The position numbers and the translations under genes were made by a program. From assembly GCA_039105265.1 (NCBI GenBank), contig JAPFFF010000007.1, positions 6,200,001-6,264,000 on the forward strand: a DNA stretch of 64,000 nt. The letters are read 5' to 3'. Positions 1 through 9,800 of this stretch are shown piece by piece. This stretch comes from Tritrichomonas musculus. Lineage: Eukaryota > Parabasalia > Tritrichomonadida > Tritrichomonadidae. Numbering within the stretch: the first letter of the stretch is position 1; every line of letters begins with the position of its first letter. The notes under the pieces are model-generated. The model saw only the letters and a program-made list of their open reading frames with translations, made no database searches and was not told where the DNA came from.

Positions 1-480
1 GTGTAGACTTGTTATTTTGAGAATCGATATAAAAAACGTCACTTTTTTACATCTGATACTTGATTATCGGTTTTCAAATCTGATATCGAGATTATCGATT
101 ATCAAGATATCAGATATGAAATGTGATATAAAAATAATTGTAAACTTGATATCAATTACCAAGATTTCGAGATCTCAAACAGCTTTATCTTTTTTATAAT
201 TGGTATTTGTGATTTTATAATATCTAAAAATAAATAATAGAATGTATTGATGTTTATTTTAAGATTAAAATCAAAAAAATGCATTCTTTTTTATGAAATA
301 ATTGAGATTAAATTACGATCATATATTTATCAAAAAGTTTAATTGAAAATTCTGATATCAAAAACTGAGAAAAAATTTTTGATCTCTGAAATCAATCTCG
401 AGAATCTGTGCATATTTATGTATCGATATCAAAAAGTCAATCAATTATCGATCTCGAGAATCGGAGAATAACCATCCTAT
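1..480. repeat. GATATC/TCGAGA-rich patch, possible remnant of an inverted-repeat element
   Basis: This stretch is unusually dense in short palindromic words: GATATC, ATCGATAT, TCGAGA and GAGAATCG recur between about 17-180 and 340-470. The words GTTATT...GAGAATCGATA near position 11 and CGATCTCGAGAATCGGAGAATAACC near 450-475 face each other, as would the ends of a ~470 bp non-autonomous element. The match is patchy and no target duplication can be shown because the window begins here. No convincing gene is present. Confidence 0.3.
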
Positions 481-1081
481 ATGTTGTCCTTCAATTTGAA
501 TAACAGGTCTAATTATGTGAAGTTAAACTTTGTTTTTTAATTTTCACGTATAAAAAATAAATCATTCAATATTTGATATAAATTCTTAGAAACCGTAAGT
601 TTACACGCGAAAATTGAAAAATAAAGTGTATTATCTTCATTTTGTGAATCAAGACAAAAAATTATTAGTTTTAAAAATCATCTTTTTTTTAATAAATTTA
701 TAAAAAATAACTTGGAAAGAAACATAAGAGTCATGATTTGTGATTATTGATAATATATAATGTTAATAAAAAAAAATTCTAAAGTCTGATTCAAAAGAAT
801 AATAACAAACTTTTTCAATATATGAAGGTCAAATTCATTGACCTTTAAAGTCAATCTTATCTAAATTATTATTATTTTTTATTTTAAATATATATGAATA
901 ATATTGATAAAAATACATAAAAAGATAAGTATTAGTAACTTCAAACTTACAGTCAATAACAAATTGAAATTCAAAATCTGGCAAAGGGAATATTTTCAAT
1001 TTTTTAACATTAATCATGAATTTTTGAAAAAAATTTTGAAAATGAATGAATTTAAAATTGAATTTTATTTGGAAAATTGAA
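481..1081. other. AT-rich intergenic DNA, no gene seen
   Basis: No supported feature. A 60-codon open frame at 835-1017 (minus) is Asn/Phe/Tyr-rich and looks like chance translation of AT-rich DNA. AATAAA at about 1062-1068, just 3' of the kinase-GTPase stop, could be its poly(A) signal. Confidence 0.5.
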
Positions 1082-4033
1082 TTATGTCTGCATCATTTCT
1101 TCATCTTGAAGAATTAATTTGCACCCATATTTAATTAGCATATGAGCAACTGGGCCTGCATTATCAAAATCATAATCATTGGATTCTACTGGAATGAGAA
1201 TTCCATGATCCATATGAATATCTTCTTTTAGACTTTGATTTAAAGTCGTGTCAAAGTTTTGTTGAAAAGATAGTTTGTTAACTCTATAAAAAGCAAAACT
1301 ATTTAATTTCATATAGAATAAATAGAATAAATGATTTTTTTCGGGAATAATTTTCAAAACGTGATTTGATTGTAAAGATGAAATAAAAATGGGCTTAATT
1401 TTTTGAGTTTTGCAAAAAGATGTAATTTGAGCCTGTGAGCATCCTTTCAAATAAAGTATATTAACTCTTATATTTTCGAGTTTGGATTTGTGAATTTCTT
1501 TATTTCTATTGAATCTCTCCATGATAGAATGTATAGGAACATTTGTGAACAATTGAGAAACATTTTTCTGATTACTAAAGTCAACTTGATATCCAGTCAA
1601 GGCTTGAAAAAGTAATGTGGAATCATTTGTATTAGTTTGTTCGTAGAAAACAATAAGTTGATCTTTTTCTCTTCCAATCTGCTTAATAACTGAAATGTCC
1701 AAATCGTAAGGCTTGGTTTTTTTCAAATTTTTCCTCCAAATGAAAGGATAAAAACTAATCTCGAAAGGTTTTTTAAACTCTTTTCTTTGATTTGATGAAA
1801 TTTTTTTGAATAAAGAAAACCCACATGTAATTCCAAGACTAATTAGTGAAAATGGAAGGCCTACAATTGGCACACATCCTGCATAAGCCGTGCCTTTACC
1901 AACAGCAAAAATTGTATCAAAAGATTTTCCAGCATTATTCTCCAATTTCATATGCTTTTTCCATTCAGCTGACTTCGATTCCATAAAGGAGTTAGCATCA
2001 TTGAAAATTTCATTTGAATATTGCAAAAAATCTTGGAGAGGTATATTGTATTCACCAAATAGATAAGGAAGAATTGTATTTACAACGGAATAAATATTGG
2101 CTTTTATCTGATCCATTAAGTCATCAACTTCAGCTTTTTCTAATTGTGAGAGTTCCAATATTGAAACAATTATGATCCCCAAAAAATAAGAAGCTGCATA
2201 GCAAAGTCTTATTATTTGTTCATTATGCTGATTTGTTTTGATTATTAAAGATAATACTTCATTAGGTTTTTGAAGAATAATTGATTCATAAGCGCTTTTG
2301 TAATAATCTCCAAAAAGTTGAATTGTTTTTATTTTAATGTCTTGCACAATTGTCGTCTTATCAGATTTAAGATCTTTTGTATCTGATAACAAGAATATAA
2401 TTGAATACCAGGCACTTTTGAAATAACTATCATAATTAGATTTCAAATTTCCAATTGGAAGATACGTTAAATATTTAAAAGCATAATAGTCATTCAAAAA
2501 TTCTCTGCTTTTAAGGAATTTCTCTTTAATAGTTTTTTGGAAGTCATCTATTGAATTAAATGATAATGAAGTTAATGCTTCAAAATCTTGAAAACCTCGA
2601 ATAAGGAGAAATATTTTTGTAAAACCTGAAAATTGAACCCTTCTGATTGTCTTTATTATGTTTTGTAGTGGAACATCAGTTACATCTGATGTTTGAATTG
2701 AAATACATGCAGTTGAAACAGAACAAAAAATGGAATTAACTCGATCAAGGACAATTTTTAAATCGTTATATCTTGTTTCACCAATACCTTGTGAATCAAT
2801 GAAAAATATATCAACATCATCATCAATTTTTATTTTTTCCATTTCAGCCTTATAATTAGAATCAAATATTTGAATGGAAAGATCATCTTTTTTGTATGGT
2901 CCATCAATGAGAAGTCCCAACGTGGATGTTTCCTCTCCTTTGCCTGAGTAAAATGCACGATTTCCAGTTATTGTCCTAAGAAAAGTAGATTTTCCAACTT
3001 GATAGTTTCCAAATGTCATGAAGAGTAATGCTTTTCTACCATTTGATGACTTAAAAACTTTTTCAAAATTATCCCAATCAATTGGGCAAGGTGTTTTGTA
3101 ATCCCATGTTTCATCATTTGAAGGTATTTTTATGATTTGCTTTGGAATTCTAAATAAATATTTTAATTTCTTTCCATACCTGGCATGTTTGATAAATGAA
3201 ACAACAATAGAGCTATTTTCACCACTTAAAACCTTATTGGCTAATTTATTATATATTTCTTTAAATGAAGGTCTCCTAGAGGGATCTGGATTTATACATT
3301 TTTCTATAATTTTTTTTAAATAATCTGGAATTGATTCATGAATCTGGAAAACTCCTTGTGTTTTCATTCGAGCCAAGTCTTCAATTGAAACTCCAAAATA
3401 AGGAGGAATTCTTGAAAACATTGTGTTTAATATCAGGCCATATGAATAAACATCGATTTTCTCATTATATTGGATACGTTGGAATATTTCTGGAGCTATA
3501 TAATTAAGGGTTCCTGCTTCTGTAGACATTTCTTCAATATTATTTCGTGAGAGACCAAAATCTATTAAAATAGGATAATTCAAATCATTTAATAAAATAT
3601 TATTTGGTTTCAAGTCACGGTGTGCAATATTATTTTTATGCAAATATTTCATTCCATATGCAACTCCAATTGCAATAAGAAATATTTGAGTGTTATCAAT
3701 TTCTTTCTGATTTATCAGATCTTGAAGAGAGCCTTTTTCATAATACGGCATAATTAGCTTATATTCATCGGAGCCATCCGGATGGTAAAGTCCAATAACA
3801 GATTGAATTACTGGATGATTACATTGTATCATCATGTGATATTCCTGAATTAAAGAACGAATAGAAGCACTATTAGTTGGTATTGGATTTTTGATAACAA
3901 CTTTTTGCTTTGTTGACTTTATATAGCCTTTTTGAATATATCCAAAGCCACCATGATTAAAATGTGTTGGATCTATTTCAAAATCATCAAGGTTTTCCAA
4001 TCTTAAAACCGGTGATATTTCGATTTCAGCCAT
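1082..4033 (-). CDS. Protein kinase fused to a P-loop GTPase-like domain
   Basis: A 983-residue protein. Residues ~20-270 form a protein kinase with a degenerate glycine loop (GGFGYI), the VVIK lysine (K48), HRDLKPNN (138-145), DFG (158-160) and an APE motif in IAPE (180-182), so it should be catalytically competent. It resembles the TKL-like kinases expanded in trichomonads. A second domain starts at ~335. It has a Walker A loop, GNYQVGKST (342-350), and a G3-like DSQG (413-416), in the style of dynamin/GBP/AIG1-type large GTPases. I cannot see a clear NKxD motif. A hydrophobic hairpin at ~720-745 (GCVPIVGLPFSLISLGITCG) could insert in a membrane. The start ATG is supported by an Inr-like TCACTT just upstream. 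The substrate is unknown. The kinase assignment is firm; the GTPase subfamily is not. Confidence 0.85.
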   Translation of the reverse strand: MAEIEISPVLRLENLDDFEIDPTHFNHGGFGYIQKGYIKSTKQKVVIKNPIPTNSASIRSLIQEYHMMIQCNHPVIQSVIGLYHPDGSDEYKLIMPYYEKGSLQDLINQKEIDNTQIFLIAIGVAYGMKYLHKNNIAHRDLKPNNILLNDLNYPILIDFGLSRNNIEEMSTEAGTLNYIAPEIFQRIQYNEKIDVYSYGLILNTMFSRIPPYFGVSIEDLARMKTQGVFQIHESIPDYLKKIIEKCINPDPSRRPSFKEIYNKLANKVLSGENSSIVVSFIKHARYGKKLKYLFRIPKQIIKIPSNDETWDYKTPCPIDWDNFEKVFKSSNGRKALLFMTFGNYQVGKSTFLRTITGNRAFYSGKGEETSTLGLLIDGPYKKDDLSIQIFDSNYKAEMEKIKIDDDVDIFFIDSQGIGETRYNDLKIVLDRVNSIFCSVSTACISIQTSDVTDVPLQNIIKTIRRVQFSGFTKIFLLIRGFQDFEALTSLSFNSIDDFQKTIKEKFLKSREFLNDYYAFKYLTYLPIGNLKSNYDSYFKSAWYSIIFLLSDTKDLKSDKTTIVQDIKIKTIQLFGDYYKSAYESIILQKPNEVLSLIIKTNQHNEQIIRLCYAASYFLGIIIVSILELSQLEKAEVDDLMDQIKANIYSVVNTILPYLFGEYNIPLQDFLQYSNEIFNDANSFMESKSAEWKKHMKLENNAGKSFDTIFAVGKGTAYAGCVPIVGLPFSLISLGITCGFSLFKKISSNQRKEFKKPFEISFYPFIWRKNLKKTKPYDLDISVIKQIGREKDQLIVFYEQTNTNDSTLLFQALTGYQVDFSNQKNVSQLFTNVPIHSIMERFNRNKEIHKSKLENIRVNILYLKGCSQAQITSFCKTQKIKPIFISSLQSNHVLKIIPEKNHLFYLFYMKLNSFAFYRVNKLSFQQNFDTTLNQSLKEDIHMDHGILIPVESNDYDFDNAGPVAHMLIKYGCKLILQDEEMMQT

Positions 4034-4038
4034 TTATG

Positions 4039-4044
4039 AAGTGA
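4039..4044 (-). promoter_or_regulatory. Inr-like TCACTT upstream of kinase-GTPase gene
   Basis: The minus strand reads TCACTT about 6 nt before the ATG. This fits the trichomonad initiator consensus TCA-Py-T/A, where the A is the transcription start, and would give a very short 5' UTR, as is normal in this group. The assignment rests on the motif alone. Confidence 0.4.
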
Positions 4045-4662
4045 ACTCATTATTTCTCAAGAATATCTATTGTAATAATAACGGTTCATTTTAACAAATC
4101 ATAAGATAATGATAAAAATTATGAAAAAGATAATGGAAATAAAATCATGTTAAAAAAAATATTATTAAGCAAAATGATTTATAAAAGTCAATCACTTCAT
4201 TGGCCATTTTCTTTCAATAAGTTATATGTTTAAATTCATTTCACATAAATTTATGACAAATAATTATTTAATACTTGATATGGAAAGAAACATGTTTAAA
4301 AAAAGCATTAAACGCTACTTTATGATTAGCGACTATCAAATAATTTTCAATAAAAATTGAGACATATGGTCTATGATTTTTTGATAAAAACTATTGATTG
4401 GACAAAACTCGATTTTTTTAGGGGAAAAAAAAAACCGATCAACATTCTTTTTTAAATTTGGTTATATTTTGGAAAAAACTATGCAAAATTTGATTTTTAT
4501 AATATTATGATATTTATTGTCTTTTTAAGTAACAAAAACCTAACGTTCTTTCAAAAATGCCATAGCACTTCATCAGAGTTGTAGCAAGATTGAATTGAAC
4601 GCATTTTTTAAAATATCTTCGTGAAAATATTAGAATTAATTATTATAATTTATTTTTAAAAA
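4045..4662. other. AT-rich intergenic DNA, no gene seen
   Basis: No open frame or RNA signature that I can support. Several TTCAAT and AAAAAGTT-type words occur, as elsewhere in the intergenic DNA of this window. Confidence 0.4.
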
Positions 4663-4989
4663 TATAGTCTACTGGAAAACCCCCCTACCAATGGAAAACC
4701 CCCTACCATTTTTATTCACCTATTTTTGGCCTTTAATGGTGGCAAAAAGTACGTTGGTGGAAAACCCAACTACCATTTTCTATTCAATTTTTCGATAAAA
4801 AAATTGAATAGATTGCATTTTTAAATACTAATATCTAAATATAAAATAAACATTTTTTAAATAATAATAATTATTTTATCAAATGAACATTTTATCTATA
4901 TGTATATATGATATTATGATTCTAACTCCTTTATATAGAGATTTGGTAGGGGGTTTCCATTTGGTATATGGGTTTTACTCTAGACTATA
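4663..4989. mobile_element. ~327 bp MITE-like inverted-repeat element
   Basis: The ends read TATAGTCTACTGG... and, on the other strand, TATAGTCTAGAGT.... Both continue into a shared block, TACCAA(A)TGGAAA(A)CCCCCTACCA, giving imperfect terminal inverted repeats of about 45 bp (4663-4708 and ~4940-4989). A further copy of the GGAAAACCC..CTACCA word lies inside at ~4759-4774. There is no coding capacity. Ends at TA suggest a TA target site as for Tc1/mariner-type MITEs, but no matching full-length partner is visible in the window. Confidence 0.6.
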
Positions 4990-5460
4990 CAATTTTTCAG
5001 ACAATTTTATTATTTTGTTTCAAAAAATGAAAAAATAATATCTTAAAACGTTATGTACAATTATTAAATATTAATTAATAAATAATAATAATATAAATAA
5101 TAGATAATGGAAAAATAGGTTTTTATATCAAGTAATCGTATACATCTAAGTTTCCACTGTTCTATCTCAACTTTTTTTTGTTTCTATGGGGATAACTACT
5201 TATAATTTTACTGCATTTTTTATTTGTATTATTATATTTTTAATTGAAATGAAATGGCTCGGGAGACGCCATTTTAGTTTTTTTAAATCAAATTCAGAGA
5301 TATAGGATTTATTCCTCTCAATCAAATTGAGATGCAATTTGCTTCGATATCAAATATTTGGATGATATCATTTTAAGTGGTTCCGAAAAAATTTATTTTT
5401 TTTATGGAATAATAATCATAATATGAAAATTTAATATTAATTATGTTATTTGTTGGGTTT
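4990..5460. other. AT-rich intergenic DNA, no gene seen
   Basis: No supported coding or RNA feature lies between the small inverted-repeat element and the left target duplication of the Polinton. Confidence 0.4.
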
Positions 5461-5465
5461 AGAAT

Positions 5466-6160
5466 CGTCGTATGTATTTACTGTGATTTTAGGACTTCGT
5501 CCTAAAACCCCAGTAACTCAAGAATTTAAAATCATAACTTTAAACCCGAACATATTATTAAATTTTACAACACCACTGATTCATCACCCCTTCATAAATG
5601 ATTTTTCATAAATTTTATCCTCAAATCTCAAAAGTCAAAAATTGAAAACATAAATTTTATACGTAAATGATTAAATTTATTTTAAAATAAAGAATATGTT
5701 AAAACTAACGACGGTTGACGAGTAAAAACGAAATTTTCAATAATTACTCAAATTAAATATAAACTAACGACGGTTGACGAGTAAAACGAAGATTTCAATA
5801 ATTACTCAAATTAAATATAAACTAACGACGGTTGACGAGTAAAACGAAGATTTCAATAATTACTCAAATTAAATATAAACTAACGACGGTTGACGAGTAA
5901 AAACGAAATTTTCAATACTTTGACGAGAAAACGACTAGTCAAATTTTTAAAATTTTTTAATTCAATACTCTCACAAATCGAAAAAATTTTATAAAATACG
6001 TTATTTCCGAAATGTCTGATAATTTGAATACTTCGCCAAGGGCTCAAACTTTTCAAAGTTTCACATAAATCGAAAAAAATTTTTATAAATAAACGTTCAC
6101 CACAATTATAAAATTATTTTATCATTTATTTTTATATCACATGTCTCAAAAAAATAAATC
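5466..6160 (+). repeat. Left terminal inverted repeat of the Polinton
   Basis: The arm begins CGTCGTATGTATTTACTGTG and is mirrored at 23579-24274. It contains a near-palindrome, TTTTAGGACTTCGTCCTAAAA, near the tip and four copies of a ~58 bp minisatellite at ~5701-5930. Its inner end includes a leader (ATATCACATGTCTCAAAAA) that recurs upstream of the polymerase gene. Confidence 0.93.
5701..5930. repeat. 58-59 bp minisatellite in left Polinton arm, four copies
   Basis: The unit contains AAACTAACGACGGTTGACGA and starts at about 5702, 5761, 5819 and 5877. The first and last copies carry GTAAAAACGAAATTTTC, while the middle two carry GTAAAACGAAGATTTC. The same array is mirrored in the right arm at ~23810-24040, with the same copy number and order. 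Confidence 0.9.
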
Positions 6161-6213
6161 TAATTTTATTTTAATTTAATTTTTTATCTAATATAAAAAT
6201 ATGACTAAATCAA
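6126..6213 (+). promoter_or_regulatory. Shared leader/promoter-like block before first Polinton gene
   Basis: The block runs from ATTTTTATATCACATGTCTC to TATCTAATATAAAAATATG. A near-copy lies at ~6751-6841 just before the polymerase ATG, and part of it lies at the inner edge of the right arm. Shared leaders before two genes suggest a common promoter. This is inferred from repetition alone. Confidence 0.45.
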
Positions 6214-6268
6214 TTGTTGATGACAAAATGAATAAATTATATAAACAAATTAATAAATATTATAAAAC

Positions 6269-6751
6269 ATGACTAAATCAATTGTTGATGACAAAATGAA
6301 TAAATTATATAAACAAATTAATAAATATTATAAAACAATAAATCGTAAAATGTTAAAACAAATTGTAAAGCGTACTGATGAAATAACAGATTTATATTAT
6401 GAATACGTAAATCCTGATATGAATGATAAAGAGAAGCGACAAAATGAAAATACATTATTGACCAAAAGAATTTTAAATAATGAAAAGTGTAACGAAGTTT
6501 GTACATTTAACGGTGTTTTAACTTTCATTTGCGGAATTTATCATTTTCTTTATGCTTACGAAAACGAACCGAATAAATTATTCCATCATTGTAATATTTG
6601 GGATTTCATGCATTGCACACTTCATGAATTCGATATGGAAAAGAAATTTATGTTTCTATTTAATGATGAAAATATACCAGAAACGGTTGAAAGATTTTTA
6701 AATATTGACGATTATGAAATAATGGAATTATTAAAATTAAATTTTAATTGA
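6269..6751 (+). CDS. Polinton protein of unknown function, 160 residues
   Basis: First gene inside the left arm. I do not recognise a domain. The protein is lysine/asparagine-rich at the N-terminus, then has a Cys/His-containing stretch around EKCNEVCTFNG and HHCNIWDFMHCTLHEF, which could bind metal. The first 68 bp of the gene region are present twice in tandem (6201-6268 and 6269-6336). The start given opens the long frame in the second copy. It lies 87 bp upstream of the polymerase gene on the same strand and shares its leader sequence. Confidence 0.6.
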   Translation: MTKSIVDDKMNKLYKQINKYYKTINRKMLKQIVKRTDEITDLYYEYVNPDMNDKEKRQNENTLLTKRILNNEKCNEVCTFNGVLTFICGIYHFLYAYENEPNKLFHHCNIWDFMHCTLHEFDMEKKFMFLFNDENIPETVERFLNIDDYEIMELLKLNFN

Positions 6752-6841
6752 ATAATTATTTTTATATCACATGTCTCAAAAATAAATCTAATTAATTTTT
6801 TATTTTTTATTTTTTATTTTTTTATCTAATATAAAAATATG
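6751..6841 (+). promoter_or_regulatory. Second copy of shared leader, before the Polinton polymerase gene
   Basis: Near-copy of the block at 6126-6213, ending in the same TCTAATATAAAAATATG start context, with a T-rich expansion in the middle. It is a promoter candidate for the polymerase. Confidence 0.45.
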
Positions 6842-9800
6842 TCATTAGACAATACGCCAACAAATAAATTAATCGAGTTATCAAATTTATTATATAATGA
6901 AAATTTAACAATTAATGATTGGAAAAATGAATTTGATAATGAAAATGATTTACGCGAAAATTTAATTGAAATGTTAGTTTCAGATATTTTAAATAAAGGA
7001 TATGATGGAGAAAATAATTATAATTCCATGTATTGGTTCGTGAGAGGTTTAAATATTCCATCACCGAAACCACTTAAACGTTACATAGATTCTGATGATT
7101 ATTTATTCAAAAATTTAAATAAATACAAAATTCAAGATTCACTTGATGATTTCAACCGTCAACGTTTACATGAAAAATTCAACCGTGATTTACATAAAAA
7201 AGATTCTTCATTTCTTGATGAATTAATGAAGCATTCAAAAGATATTCGTGAATTTTGGAGAAGTGATTTATTATATAATTCACCACCAGCTGATGCATTA
7301 AATGATGAGGAATTTTTCCCTGAAGAAAAACCAAAAGATATTAATTTACGTAATATTAAATCATTTAAAGAATGGCAAAAATTAGATGACGAACAACAAA
7401 CATTAGTGGATGATATGATGAAATCATTATATAAAACACCTACTAATTGGGAAATTAATTTTGAACTTTTAAACAATAAAGGCAAAAAATTAATGTTTCC
7501 ACTTCTTAAAAATTTCTTTCAAGAATACATAGACCCATTACCAATGGATAAATACAAAATAGAATTTAAAGTTAAAGGTCAATGGCATTCTAAACCATTA
7601 ACACCTGAAGTTTATAATAAATTAATGGAAAATTTCACTGAAGAACATTTTATATTCGACCTTGACGAAATACCGGCAGAATTTACGGGATTCAATAGTG
7701 GCGACAATGCCGAATTACCTGATTGGTCATTATTTTCATCATTAAGATTTTCAAAATATTTACATAAAGATAGGGTCCGTAAAGACGTTGGTGGCTCATT
7801 CTTTAACTATATAGCTAATGATAAAGTACCTAAAAAAGTTATTGAGTATTTAAAACGTCTTCAAATATTTGATTCATTAGTGGATGAAAAAGTAAATGTT
7901 CTTGAAGAAGCAAAAGAATTCACTCGAAGTTATTATGATAATTTAACTGGTGATTTAGAATATGAAACCATTGAGATTCCAGCAAAAATTACAAAATCAA
8001 CTAAACAACGTGAAGAATTGGATGATTGCTGCTTCGTTTATGCTCTCAAACAAACTGGCTTTTATTCAGATGATATTTTAAATCAAATACGATTAAGAAT
8101 TAATAATAGGTATTTATCACAAGGTTCAATTGAAAAAATATGTCAAGAGTTTAAGATTCACATTAAATTAACATATATTGATGACAGCAGCGATAGAAAA
8201 AATAAAAAGACAACGGTTCAACAATGCAAAAACAAAGTCCGTAAGTCATATTTGGGAGTCAAAGATGCTGAACCTCAACGAACCCATACATTTAACGTTT
8301 ATGAAGACCATTATTTCATAGAAGAGAAAACACCATTTAGTACTTATTACATCAAAAATCTTCATAAAAATCTTGATGATGATAAATACAATAAAGAATA
8401 TAAACAAGAACATTGGATAAAAGCAAGATATTATATTTCATCATCAAATTTAGTCCGTGAATTAATGAAGCAAGGATATTTTAATCCAATCACTTATGGA
8501 CAATATCGAATATTAAAAACTGTTTTCTATCATGAATTTGATAAAGATTTAACAAATATTAATTTAGAATATGAACCTGAATATTGCACGAAATTAATAG
8601 CTCCAAAAATTGTTAAAGAAAGTGAAAATAAAACTGACCCTACTTATTGGTATGCTGATTTTGAAGCTGACGTTTCAGGTAATATTCATAAACCATTTAT
8701 GTGTGTTCTTCAATCACAAAATGGAAAAATTAATGAATGCTTTAAAGATGAAACATGTAATAAACAATTTCTTGATTTCTTACCTGATCATGCAGTCGTT
8801 TATTTCCACAATTTAGCATATGATTTTCGGATGTTTTCGTCTTTAGTTAATATCAAAAATACTATAATTAAAGGAACAAAATTAATGAAAGCAAATGTTG
8901 AATATAACGATAAAAAGATTTTCTTTAAAGATTCATTGCCAATGTTGAATTGTAAACTTTCACAATTACCTTCTATGTTTAATTTGGGCATTAATGTTCA
9001 AAAAGAAATTTTCCCATACAAATATTACACACTTGAAAGATTAAATACCAACAAAGGAGTAATTAATGATGCAGGCTTAAATGAAGATCAAAAATGGACA
9101 ACAGATGATTATGAATTATTTAAATCAAACATTGATAAAATACCTAAATGTAGAATTGATGAAAACCATTTCGACATGTGGTCATATGCAGAATTTTATT
9201 GTAAACAAGATGTAAACATCCTTAGACTTGGATTTAATGAATTCAGAAATGGATTTATTAAAGATTTCAGTATTGACCCATTTAATTTCATTTCCATTTC
9301 TTCACTCGCTAATGAAGTATTTAATCAACGTGTTTATTATCCTAATGGTAACCTTTATAAATTAGGTGGTCATGTTCGTAAGTTTTGCTCAAAAGCTGTT
9401 TATGGAGGACGTTGCATGACTGCTTACAATAAAAAATGGCATATATTAAAGCTACTTTGTGATTTCGACGCTGTTTCATTATATCCTTCAGCAATGGCAC
9501 GTTTATATACCGTTGAAGGTAGACCTGAAGTTATCAAACCTGAACAATTAAACCTTGAATTCCTTTCAAAACAAGGTGCTTACATTGTCGAAATCAAAAT
9601 TACTAAAGTTAATAAACATTATCCATTCCCTCTCATTGTTCGTAAAGTAAACGGATTAAATCTTAATGACGATAACTTAAAAGAAGGTGAAACATTAAAT
9701 ATAATTGTTGATAATATATCATTAGAAGACCTAATCGAATTTCAAAAAATAGAGTTTGAATTCATCCGCGGTTATTATTGGGCAGGCAAACGTGATTATA

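Noticed and set aside
835-1017. 60-residue minus-strand frame downstream of the kinase-GTPase gene
   Set aside because: Tyr/Phe/Asn-rich chance frame in AT-rich DNA, no motif.
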